NCBI RefSeq assembly: GCF_014648175.1
Contig: NZ_BMQP01000016.1
Coordinates: forward strand, 62,001 to 126,000
Source: Planobispora rosea
GTDB taxonomy: Bacteria > Actinomycetota > Actinomycetes > Streptosporangiales > Streptosporangiaceae
Reading direction: 5' to 3'
DNA: 64,000 nt
Positions 27,773 through 35,621 of this stretch are shown here, piece after piece. The notes below the pieces were generated by a model. It saw nothing but the letters and a program-made list of their open reading frames with translations. It did not search any database and had not been told where the DNA came from. The stretch's first letter is position 1. The number at the start of each line of letters is the position of its first letter. Position numbers and translations under genes: made by a program.

Positions 27773-27860
27773 TGTGGATAACTATTGTCCACAGGGCTTT
27801 CCACAGGCTGCCCACACCCCTGCCGGGGAACTCCACACGTTATCCACAGCCTTGTCGACA
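27773..27860. promoter_or_regulatory. DnaA-box cluster 2, upstream of dnaB
   Basis: Perfect boxes TGTGGATAA (27773-27781) and TTATCCACA (27840-27848) flank TTGTCCACA (27785-27793, one change), with weaker TTGTCGACA (27852-27860) and CTTTCCACA (27797-27805). The cluster ends about 100 bases before dnaB, so it could control dnaB or titrate DnaA. Confidence 0.7.
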
Positions 27861-27956
27861 GGCCGCGTTGCCACTCGGTTCGGAGAGCGGCGAAACTGTC
27901 ATACCGGTCGGCTACAACTGGGGATGGCAGGACCGTGAACGAAGGGGGGTGCGCGG

Positions 27957-29312
27957 GTGAGCCTTGTGGAGCCACCAGTCTTCGAGCCGGGGTTCGAGCG
28001 CACGCCGCCGAACAACATCGAGGCCGAGCAGTCGGTCCTCGGAGGCATGCTGCTGTCCAAGGACGCCATCGCCGACGTCGTCGAGATCCTGCGTTCCGAC
28101 GACTTCTACCGCCCCGCCCACCAGCTCGTCTACGACATCATCACCGATCTCTACGGGCGCGGTGACCCCGCCGACGCCGTCACGGTCTTCGGCGAGCTGC
28201 AGAAGCGCGGGGAGGTCGCCCGGGTCGGCGGCGCCGCCTACCTCCACACGCTGACCTCCGTCGTGCCCACCGCCGCCAACGCGGGCTACTACGCCCGCAT
28301 CGTCCGCGAGCAGGCCATCCTCCGCCGCCTCATCGAGGCCGGCACCCGCATCGTCTCCTACGGCTACGGCGGCCAGGACGAGGAGGTCGACGACCTGGTC
28401 GACCGCGCCCAGGCCGAGATCTACAAGGTCACCGAGCGGCGCACCTCCGAGGACTACGTCCCCCTGTCCGAGATCATGCCGGGTGCCCTCGACGAGTTGG
28501 AGGCCATCGGCAGCCGGAGCGGCCAGATGGTCGGCGTCCCCACCGGCTTCCAGGATCTCGACTCCCTCACCAACGGCCTCCACCCCGGCCAGATGATCGT
28601 CGTGGCCGCGCGCCCCGCGATCGGCAAGTCGACTCTGGGGCTGGATTTCGCGAGATCTGCCGCTATCAAGCACGGCATGACGACTGTCGTGTTCTCGCTG
28701 GAAATGTCCAGGAATGAGATCACGATGCGTCTGCTCTCGGCGGAGGCCCGGGTGGCGCTGCACTCCATGCGGTCGGGCTCGCTGACCGACGACGACTGGG
28801 CGCGGCTGGCCCGGCGGATGGGCGAGGTGGCCGAGGCGCCGCTGTTCATCGACGACTCGCCGAACATGTCGATGATGGAGATCCGGGCCAAGTGCCGCCG
28901 CCTGAAGCAACGTAACGACCTGCGCTTCGTCATCATCGACTACCTCCAGCTGATGTCCTCGCCGAAGAAGACCGAGAGCCGCCAGAACGAGGTCTCGGAG
29001 ATCTCCCGTGCGATCAAGCTCCTCGCCAAGGAGCTGGAGGTCCCGGTCATCGCGATCTCCCAGCTGAACCGTGGCCCGGAGCAGCGAACGGACAAAAGGC
29101 CTATGGTTAGCGACCTTCGCGAGTCCGGATCGATCGAGCAGGATGCGGACATGGTCATCCTTCTCCACCGGGAAGACGCATATGAGCGCGAGTCCCCCCG
29201 CGCGGGAGAGGCCGACCTGATCGTGGCCAAGCACCGTAACGGCCCCACCGCCACGGTGACGGTGGCCTTCCAGGGCCACTACAGCCGCTTTGTGGACATG
29301 GCCACGCACTGA
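27957..29312 (+). CDS. dnaB: Replicative DNA helicase
   Basis: Hexameric 5'-3' helicase of the replication fork, 451 residues. The N-terminal domain (to about 150) starts with PPNNIEAEQSVLGGMLL. The RecA-like domain shows Walker A ARPAIGKST (about 216-224), Walker B FVIIDYLQLM, SEISRAIKLLAKEL, the ISQLNRGPEQR arginine motif and DLRESGSIEQDADMV. No intein interrupts it, unlike in some mycobacteria. The start is a GTG. DnaA boxes lie upstream. Confidence 0.97.
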   Translation: MSLVEPPVFEPGFERTPPNNIEAEQSVLGGMLLSKDAIADVVEILRSDDFYRPAHQLVYDIITDLYGRGDPADAVTVFGELQKRGEVARVGGAAYLHTLTSVVPTAANAGYYARIVREQAILRRLIEAGTRIVSYGYGGQDEEVDDLVDRAQAEIYKVTERRTSEDYVPLSEIMPGALDELEAIGSRSGQMVGVPTGFQDLDSLTNGLHPGQMIVVAARPAIGKSTLGLDFARSAAIKHGMTTVVFSLEMSRNEITMRLLSAEARVALHSMRSGSLTDDDWARLARRMGEVAEAPLFIDDSPNMSMMEIRAKCRRLKQRNDLRFVIIDYLQLMSSPKKTESRQNEVSEISRAIKLLAKELEVPVIAISQLNRGPEQRTDKRPMVSDLRESGSIEQDADMVILLHREDAYERESPRAGEADLIVAKHRNGPTATVTVAFQGHYSRFVDMATH

Positions 29313-29383
29313 CACGGCGGATGGCCGGACGATTTCCCCGTCGGCAGGCGATAGGGGGCGGATCCGGCACGGGTTCAGCGGGC

Positions 29384-30211
29384 TCAGACGACCATCCGGG
29401 TGTGGGTGGTGAGGCGGTCGCCGTCGAGGACGTGCAGGGAGAACTGGGGCGGCAGGTCGAGGTCGACGGGGATCCGCGCGGTGGACTCCGCCGGCAGCAG
29501 CAGGGTGTTGACGACGCCGGGGGCGACCAGCAGCGGGCGGTCCGCGAACCGGGTGCTCGCCGGGGTGTGGGCGTGCCCGGCGAGCACGGCGATGACCTGG
29601 GGATGGCGGCGCAGCACCTTCTCCAGCCGTTCGGGCTCGCGCAGGCCGATCTCGTCCACGTAGGGGGTGCCCAGGGCGGCGGCCGGATGGTGCATGCCCA
29701 CCAGCGTCGGGGTGCCGGACGACTCGGTGAGGACGGCGTCCAGCCAGGCGATCGTCTCGTCCTGCAGATATCCCTCGGGGCGTCCGGGGACGCTGGAGTC
29801 GCACAGGACGACGGTGAGGCCGTCGAGCCGGAGGACCTGGTTGACCGGGCCGTAGCCGTCACCGCGGCCGTCGGCGGGGCCGCCGCTCCCGACCTCACTG
29901 CCGCTCCCGACCCCACTGCCGCCTCCGGCCGTGCCGCCACTCCCGGTCTCGCGGAGGAAGGCCTTGCGGAAGGACTGGCGGTCGTCGTGGTTGCCGGGGC
30001 ACACGATCGTCGGGAGGCCGGTGTCCAGGAGTTCCCGGGCGGTCTCGTACTCCTCGGCCGTGCCGTGGTCGGCGATGTCGCCGGTCACGACGACGGCGGC
30101 GAGCGGGCCGGGCAGGGAGGCCAGGTGCCGGGTGACGGCCCGCGTGCGTCCGACGCTGTCGGCGGAGGGGGCGCCGATGTGAATGTCACTCATGTGCGCG
30201 AGGATCAGCAT
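29384..30211 (-). CDS. Calcineurin-like metallophosphoesterase (CpdA/GpdQ type)
   Basis: 275 residues with all five metal-binding blocks: MSDIHIG, VVTGDIADHG, CPGNHDD, GMHHPA and LAGHAHTP. This is the class III cyclic-nucleotide phosphodiesterase arrangement (CpdA, GpdQ), a cytoplasmic dinuclear metal enzyme that hydrolyses phosphodiesters such as cAMP. A Gly/Ser-rich insertion of about 25 residues (about 90-115) in place of a loop is unusual and looks like slippage of GGNAGT repeats. The start is an ATG. It is divergent from the DUF5685 gene. Real substrate not determined. Confidence 0.87.
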   Translation of the reverse strand: MLILAHMSDIHIGAPSADSVGRTRAVTRHLASLPGPLAAVVVTGDIADHGTAEEYETARELLDTGLPTIVCPGNHDDRQSFRKAFLRETGSGGTAGGGSGVGSGSEVGSGGPADGRGDGYGPVNQVLRLDGLTVVLCDSSVPGRPEGYLQDETIAWLDAVLTESSGTPTLVGMHHPAAALGTPYVDEIGLREPERLEKVLRRHPQVIAVLAGHAHTPASTRFADRPLLVAPGVVNTLLLPAESTARIPVDLDLPPQFSLHVLDGDRLTTHTRMVV

Positions 30212-30303
30212 CTCCTCAGCGTGCCACGCCGTCGGTCGCAGCGTGCCACGTTGTCGCTCGTCCCCGGCGGGTCACACCGTTGCATGACATATCGTCTGCA
30301 AGT

Positions 30304-30316
30304 CGTCTTTAAGACG
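30304..30316. promoter_or_regulatory. Inverted repeat in the divergent promoter region
   Basis: CGTCTT-T-AAGACG is a perfect inverted repeat 48 bases before the DUF5685 start. A wider imperfect pair CATATCGTC/GACGCATATG surrounds it, and CGCAC/GTGCG forms a second small hairpin at 30333-30349. It may be an operator. Confidence 0.35.
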
Positions 30317-30363
30317 CATATGGAAGTTTTGCCGCACTTATCCGGTGCGACTGCGGGGTGAAG

Positions 30364-31569
30364 ATGTTCGGGATCGTTCGGCCGTGCCGCCACGGCATGT
30401 GCGGTGGGCTTTTCGCGGCGTGGATGGCCCATCTGTGCGGCCTCTGCCTGGCTCTGCGTGACGAGCACGGGCACGCGGCCCGCCTGGTGACCAACTACGA
30501 CGGGCTGCTGGTCTCGGTGCTGACCGAGGCGCAGTCTCCCGCGCTCTCCCCCCGCCGTAAGGCCGCCCCGTGCGCGCTGCGCGGATTCTCCGGCGCGGAG
30601 GTGGTCGGCGCCCGGGCCGAGGGGGTACGGCTGGCGGCGGCGACCTCGCTGATCCTGGCCTCGGGCAAGGTCCGTGACCACATCGCCGACGGGGACGGGG
30701 TCTACGCGCGGCGGCCGGTCGCCGCGGTCGCGAGCCGGGTGGCCACCCGCTGGGAGTCGGCCGGAGCCCGTACGGCCGTCGCCGTCGGGTTCGATCCCGC
30801 CGTGCTGACGGACGCGGTGGAGCGGCAGACCCGGCTGGAGGCCGTACCGGACCTGACCCTGCTGGACCTGACCGGGCCGACCGAGGACGCGGTCGCGGCG
30901 GCGTTCGCGCACACCGCGACCCTCGCCGGCAAGCCGCACAACGCCGACCTCCTCGGTGAGGTCGGGCGTTGCTTCGGCCGGATCGCCCACCTGGTGGACG
31001 CGGTGGAGGACCTCGCCGAGGACCGCGCCACCGGCGCCTACAACCCGCTGCTCGCCACCGGCACGGACCTCGCCGAGGCCCGCCGCCTCTGCGACGACGC
31101 GCTGCTCGGCATCCGCCTGGCCGTGACAGACCTGGACCTTCAGGAGCGGGGCCTGGTGAAGGCGCTGCTGGTGAAGGAGGTCCGTCGCTCGGTGGACCGG
31201 GTCTTCGGCCCGGAGGCTCCGGCGGTCGGCCGGTGCTCCCGGGAGGGCACGGGGCCGGCCGCCCAGGAGGCCCCCACGCGGACCCCGCACGACCCCGGCA
31301 AGACCACTCCCCGGGACCCGGGGCTGCCGCCGGAGCCCGGATGGGGGCCCCGGCTCTGCTTCGCGCTCAGCTTCATGGCCTGCACCTGCGGGCTCTACCG
31401 GCCGCCGTGGGACGAGGACCGCTACAAGTCCTGCGGGGAACGCCTGGACTGCGGCGGCTGCGACGCCTGCGGGCAGTGCTGCAACGGCTGCTCGGGTTGT
31501 TGCGACGTCTGTTCCTGCTGCAAGGACGGCGGCTGCTGCGACGGCTGCGGGTGCGACTGCAACTGCTGA
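30364..31569 (+). CDS. DUF5685 family protein with Cys-rich tail
   Basis: 401 residues. The start MFGIVRPCRHGMCG and AWMAHLCGLCLALRDEHGH are the DUF5685 signature, with four cysteines in the first 40 residues. The body is helical. From about 330 a second conserved region (CFALSFMACTCGLYRPPWDEDRYKSC) leads into a 40-residue tail where nearly every second or third residue is Cys (CGGC, CNGC, CC and CDC pairs). The tail should bind several metal ions or form disulfides. ATG 30364 is preferred to the GTG two codons upstream because the family starts MFG. Function unknown. Confidence 0.8.
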   Translation: MFGIVRPCRHGMCGGLFAAWMAHLCGLCLALRDEHGHAARLVTNYDGLLVSVLTEAQSPALSPRRKAAPCALRGFSGAEVVGARAEGVRLAAATSLILASGKVRDHIADGDGVYARRPVAAVASRVATRWESAGARTAVAVGFDPAVLTDAVERQTRLEAVPDLTLLDLTGPTEDAVAAAFAHTATLAGKPHNADLLGEVGRCFGRIAHLVDAVEDLAEDRATGAYNPLLATGTDLAEARRLCDDALLGIRLAVTDLDLQERGLVKALLVKEVRRSVDRVFGPEAPAVGRCSREGTGPAAQEAPTRTPHDPGKTTPRDPGLPPEPGWGPRLCFALSFMACTCGLYRPPWDEDRYKSCGERLDCGGCDACGQCCNGCSGCCDVCSCCKDGGCCDGCGCDCNC

Positions 31570-31585
31570 CACGGTCCCGGCCCTG

Positions 31586-32320
31586 TCACTGCCAGCGGAA
31601 GAACCGGGCCGCCAGCCCGCCGAAGAGCAGCAGGGTCGCCGCCATCACCACCAGGTTCAGCGTCTGGGGGGCGCCGCCCGCCCAGGTGTCCCGCAGGGCC
31701 TGGGCGAACGGCGCCATGGGCAGGAAGTCACCGATCTGCCGGGCCAGGTCGGGCATCAGCTCCCGGGGGATCCACATGCCCGCCATGAACAGCAGCGGGA
31801 ACATCAGGATGGAGCCGATGCCCGGCGCGGACTTGGCCGTGGGGGCCAGCGCGGCGATCAGCAGGCCCAGCCCGAACATCGAGGCGGTGCCGAGCAGGAA
31901 CACGCCGGCGAAGGCCAGCGGGCTCCCGGGGAGGGGAGTTCCGTGGACGAGGTTGCTCAGCCCGATCAGCAGGGCCGTGGCGACCACCGCGACCGCGAGG
32001 TTGTTGACGAGCTGGGCGACCAGCAGCCGGAACGGGCTGACCGGGGTGGTGGACATCCGGCGCAGCACACCGGTCTCGCGGTAGGACGCCAGCGTGCCCG
32101 GCAGCACGGTCAGCGCCATCGTCACCACCGCGAGGATCGTCATCATCGCGGGCAGGTGGTTGTCGATCACCCGCTGGCCGCCCAGCTCCGGGCTGGCCTC
32201 CTGGAAGTCGGGGATCATGCCCAGACCGAGCAGGAGGCCGAGGGGGAGCATGATCGCGAAGATCAGCGCTCCGGGCTCGCGGAGGAACAGCTTGGCCTCG
32301 ACCAGGATCATCTTGTTCAT
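31586..32320 (-). CDS. ABC-2 type exporter permease (DrrB-like)
   Basis: 244 residues with six helices, in the ABC-2 fold of drug and polymer exporters. After an N-terminal cytoplasmic helix (MILVEAKLFLREPG) come the membrane segments and the ABC-2 signature region LMFPLLFMAGMWIPRELMPD. It overlaps the ATPase gene by four bases (ATGA). The cargo is likely a hydrophobic drug or lipid. Its neighbour across the divergent promoter is a two-component system, which may control it. Confidence 0.9.
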   Translation of the reverse strand: MNKMILVEAKLFLREPGALIFAIMLPLGLLLGLGMIPDFQEASPELGGQRVIDNHLPAMMTILAVVTMALTVLPGTLASYRETGVLRRMSTTPVSPFRLLVAQLVNNLAVAVVATALLIGLSNLVHGTPLPGSPLAFAGVFLLGTASMFGLGLLIAALAPTAKSAPGIGSILMFPLLFMAGMWIPRELMPDLARQIGDFLPMAPFAQALRDTWAGGAPQTLNLVVMAATLLLFGGLAARFFRWQ

Positions 32321-33228
32321 CGGGCGTCTCCGTTGGTGATCTTCTTGCCGGTGAGGGCGAGGAACGCGTCGTCGAGGGTGGCCTGCTCGACGCGGAGGTC
32401 GGCGGGGACGACCCCGGCGGCGGCCAGGGCGGTGGTGATCGCGAGCAGCAGGTTGCCGCCGCCGGTGACCGTGATCCGGTCGCCGTCGCGGTGCACTCCG
32501 GTCACCTCGGGGAGGTTCTTCAGCGCGTCGTCGTCGAGCCTGCCGGAGGGCCGGAACCGGACGGTCTGCTGGTGCTCGATCCGGGAGATCAGCCCGGCCG
32601 GGCTGTCGACGGCGACCACCTTCCCGGAGTCGATCAGCGCGATCCGGTCGCAGAGCCGCTCGGCCTCCTCCATGAAGTGGGTGACCAGCACGATCGTCAC
32701 GCCGTCCGCCCTGATCTGCTCGATGAGCTCCCAGGTGTCCCGGCGGGCCTGCGGGTCCAGTCCGGTGGTCAGCTCGTCGAGGATGGCCACGCGGGGGTTG
32801 CCGACCAGGGCCAGGGCGATGGACAGCCGCTGCTGCTGGCCGCCGGAGAGCTTGCCGTACCGGGTGTCGCGCTTGTCGGCGAGCCCGACCCGTTCGATCA
32901 GCGCCATCGGGTCGATGGGCCTGTTGTAGAAGGAGGCGTACAGGTCCAGCGCCTCCCAGACCTTGAGCCGCTCGGGGAGCGCGGAGCTCTGCAGCTGCAC
33001 GCCGAGCTTCTCCTTGAGCGCGTCGCCGGTCAGGCCGCCGAGCACCTTCACGGCGCCGGCGTCGGGGGTGCGCAGGCCGGCGACGCACTCGACGGTGGTC
33101 GTCTTGCCGGCGCCGTTGGGGCCGAGAACACCGAAGATCTCGCCCTCTTCGACGGTGAACGACACGTCGTCCACCACGAACCGGTCGTTGTACCGCTTGC
33201 GGAGGTTGTCTACCTCGATCACCTTCAT
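32317..33228 (-). CDS. ABC exporter ATP-binding protein (DrrA-like)
   Basis: 303 residues. Walker A is GPNGAGKTTT, the signature is LSGGQQQRLSIA, Walker B is VAILDELTTGLD, and the switch His lies in LVTHFMEEAERL. A C-terminal domain of about 80 residues (from LISRIEHQQTVRF to the end) is the extension of the DrrA subfamily. ATG 33228 gives MKVIEVDNLRKRY, the usual start. It forms an operon with the permease. Confidence 0.93.
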   Translation of the reverse strand: MKVIEVDNLRKRYNDRFVVDDVSFTVEEGEIFGVLGPNGAGKTTTVECVAGLRTPDAGAVKVLGGLTGDALKEKLGVQLQSSALPERLKVWEALDLYASFYNRPIDPMALIERVGLADKRDTRYGKLSGGQQQRLSIALALVGNPRVAILDELTTGLDPQARRDTWELIEQIRADGVTIVLVTHFMEEAERLCDRIALIDSGKVVAVDSPAGLISRIEHQQTVRFRPSGRLDDDALKNLPEVTGVHRDGDRITVTGGGNLLLAITTALAAAGVVPADLRVEQATLDDAFLALTGKKITNGDAR

Positions 33229-33296
33229 GGCAATGACGCTAGAAATCACGGGGATCGGGCGGAATCGGGATGGATACCGAGCGGGGGTCGGTCTGG

Positions 33297-33338
33297 ACGC
33301 CGTACGGGGGTGGGGATAACTCCACCCCCGTACGGCGT
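33297..33338. promoter_or_regulatory. 17-base perfect inverted repeat between exporter and two-component system
   Basis: Arms ACGCCGTACGGGGGTGG and its exact complement enclose the loop GGATAACT. It lies 69 bases before the exporter ATPase and 48 bases before the kinase. It may be an operator, a divergent attenuator or a transcription barrier. Confidence 0.55.
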
Positions 33339-33385
33339 GCGGCCCCACTGGGCAACACCCCGGCGGATCGCCGAAACTTCATGAC

Positions 33386-34912
33386 ATGAGGCGATACGCG
33401 GCGGCCACGGGCCGATCCCTGGCCCTGGGGTTGCTGGCCCTGACGGACATGGTCCTGGCGGCTGCGGTCATGCTGATGATCATTTTCTCGTTCACGCTGG
33501 GACTCATCTTCCTCTTCCCGCCGGGGGCCAGGATGCTCCGGCGGCGCACGGCGCTCGCCAGGAGGCTGAACGGAAGGTTGCTCGGGCGGGAGATCGGGCC
33601 GTCCTACCTGCCGCCCCCGCCGCCGGTCCGGCGCCAGCCCGACGGCTGGTACCGCCACGATCGCCAGCTCTACAAGACACCGCGCGTGCCCGAGTGGAAC
33701 AACCGCTGGAAGTGGATGTTCGGCGACCCGGCCACCTGGCGGGACCTGCTCTGGGTCACGCTCAACCCGCTGCTGGGCGCCGCCCTGCTGCTGCCCGCGA
33801 TCACCATCGGGTACGCCGTGGCCACGGCCCGGCAGGGACATCCGGTGGCGCTGCTCCTGGGGCTGATGGCCGCCGCCGCGGTCGCCGTGACCCCCTGGCT
33901 GCTGCGTTTCTACAGCTGGTGGAACGAACTGCTGCTCGGCCCCACGGCCAAGTCCCTGCTGGCGAGCCGGATCCACAGCCTCAACCAGGCCCACCTGGAG
34001 ACGGCCGACTCGCAGGCGGCCGAGCTGCGCCGGATCGAGCGCGACCTGCACGACGGGGCCCAGGCCCGGCTGGTGGCCATCGGCATGACGCTCGGCGCCG
34101 TCGAGGCGCTGGTGGAGACCGACCCCGCGGCGGCCAGGGCGCTGCTGGGCAAGGCGCGCGAGGCCTCCTCCACTGCGCTCACCGAACTGCGCGACCTGGT
34201 CCGGGGCATCCACCCGCCGGTGCTGTCCGAGCGCGGCCTGGGCGACGCCGTACGGGCCCTGGCCCTGGACAGCGCGCTGGAGGTCAAGGTCACCGTGGAC
34301 CTGGAGACCCGCCCCGAGCCGCCCGTCGAGTCAGCGGCCTACTTCTCGATCAGCGAGCTGCTGACCAACGCGGTCCGTCACGGGGGTGGGGACCGCGTCT
34401 GGATCGACATCAGCAGCCACCAGAAGAGCCTGCGGATCACCGTCACCGACGACGGTTCGGGCGGGGCCGACCCGGCGCGGGGCAGCGGGTTGCGCGGTAT
34501 CGAGCGGCGGCTGGCCGCCTTCGACGGGGTGCTGGCGATCAGCAGCCCGCCGGGCGGTCCGACGATCGTCACCGTCGACCTGCCGCACGCGCTGGCCTGG
34601 GAGGACGGCTCCGACAAGAGGGCGCAGATGCCCAAGTGGAAATGGGCGATCGTCGGGCTCGGCTACGGTCTCGGCTGGCTCCCGCTCTTCCCGCAGGGAA
34701 TCGTCGCGGCGATCATGAAGATCATCGAACACGAGAACAAGAGCTGGTTCTACATCCTCTACCTGCCCGAGCCGCTGCACTGGCCGTTGATCATTTTCAA
34801 CATCGCCCTCGGCATCGCCATGTACGGCGCGGCCGTGCTGATCCCGATCCAGCACTCCCGCGAACGGTGGATGGCCGAGGCCACCCCGCGCCGTCTATGG
34901 TTGCACCGGTGA
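33386..34912 (+). CDS. NarL-class sensor histidine kinase
   Basis: 508 residues. The N-terminus has two blocks of membrane helices (about 10-50 and 125-185) forming a bacterial sensor domain. The HisKA_3 dimerisation domain holds the phosphorylated H222 in RIERDLHDGAQARL. The HATPase shows the N box ISELLTNAVRHGG and the G box DDGSGGADPARGSGLRGIERRL. Unusually, after the ATPase (about residue 405) come two further hydrophobic helices and a charged end. The response regulator gene follows by 25 bases. Membrane sensor; the signal may be a substrate of the divergent exporter. Confidence 0.92.
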   Translation: MRRYAAATGRSLALGLLALTDMVLAAAVMLMIIFSFTLGLIFLFPPGARMLRRRTALARRLNGRLLGREIGPSYLPPPPPVRRQPDGWYRHDRQLYKTPRVPEWNNRWKWMFGDPATWRDLLWVTLNPLLGAALLLPAITIGYAVATARQGHPVALLLGLMAAAAVAVTPWLLRFYSWWNELLLGPTAKSLLASRIHSLNQAHLETADSQAAELRRIERDLHDGAQARLVAIGMTLGAVEALVETDPAAARALLGKAREASSTALTELRDLVRGIHPPVLSERGLGDAVRALALDSALEVKVTVDLETRPEPPVESAAYFSISELLTNAVRHGGGDRVWIDISSHQKSLRITVTDDGSGGADPARGSGLRGIERRLAAFDGVLAISSPPGGPTIVTVDLPHALAWEDGSDKRAQMPKWKWAIVGLGYGLGWLPLFPQGIVAAIMKIIEHENKSWFYILYLPEPLHWPLIIFNIALGIAMYGAAVLIPIQHSRERWMAEATPRRLWLHR

Positions 34913-34937
34913 TCCCCCGCACCGTCCGGCCGGGCCG

Positions 34938-35597
34938 ATGAGCGCCCGCGTCGTCATCGCCGAAGACCTCCACCTGCTCCGGGAGGGCCTGGTCCACCTG
35001 CTCCGGGCCCACGGCTTCGAGGTCGTGGCCGCCGTCGAGTCCGGGCCCGAGCTGCTGAAGGCGCTGACCGGGGAGCGGCCCGACGTGGCCGTGGTGGACG
35101 TCCGGCTCCCGCCCACCTTCACCGACGAGGGCCTGCAGGCCGCACTGGCCGCCCGCAGGGCGATCCCCGGCCTGCCCATCCTGGTGCTCTCCCAGCACGT
35201 CGAGCAGCTCTACGCCCGCGAGCTGCTCGCCGACGGGTCCGGTGCGATCGGCTATCTCCTCAAGGACCGGGTGTTCAACACCGAGCAGTTCGTCGACGCC
35301 GTGCGCCGGGTCGCCGCCGGGGGGACCGCGATGGATCCCGAGGTGATCGCCAAACTGCTGGCCAGCACCGCCCGGCACGAACCGCTGGCCGCGCTGACGC
35401 CGCGCGAGCGGGAGGTCCTGGAGCTGATGGCGGAGGGCCGCTCCAACGCGGCCATCTCCCAGCGGCTCTTCCTCAGCGAGAGCGCGGTCGGCAAGCACAC
35501 CGCCAGCATCTTCACCAAGCTCGACCTCGCCCCCTCCGACGACGACAACCGCCGTGTCCTGGCCGTGCTGGCCTACCTCAACGCCGTCCGTTCCTGA
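34938..35597 (+). CDS. NarL/LuxR-family response regulator
   Basis: 219 residues. The receiver domain has the acidic pair in IAEDLHLLREGL, the phospho-acceptor D54 in VAVVDVRLPP, and the lysine in YLLKDRV. The C-terminal GerE HTH reads LTPREREVLELMAEGRSNAAISQRLFLSESAVGKHTASIFTKL. It is cognate to the kinase 25 bases upstream. Likely targets are its own operon and the divergent ABC exporter, both next to the 17-base inverted repeat. Confidence 0.93.
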   Translation: MSARVVIAEDLHLLREGLVHLLRAHGFEVVAAVESGPELLKALTGERPDVAVVDVRLPPTFTDEGLQAALAARRAIPGLPILVLSQHVEQLYARELLADGSGAIGYLLKDRVFNTEQFVDAVRRVAAGGTAMDPEVIAKLLASTARHEPLAALTPREREVLELMAEGRSNAAISQRLFLSESAVGKHTASIFTKLDLAPSDDDNRRVLAVLAYLNAVRS

Positions 35598-35621
35598 ACG
35601 CCGTCCGTCCTCGGACGCCGG

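Noticed and set aside
17106..27860. oriC between the DnaA clusters
   Set aside because: dnaA, dnaN and recF are not present. The clusters are 10 kb apart in gene gaps; titration is the simpler reading.
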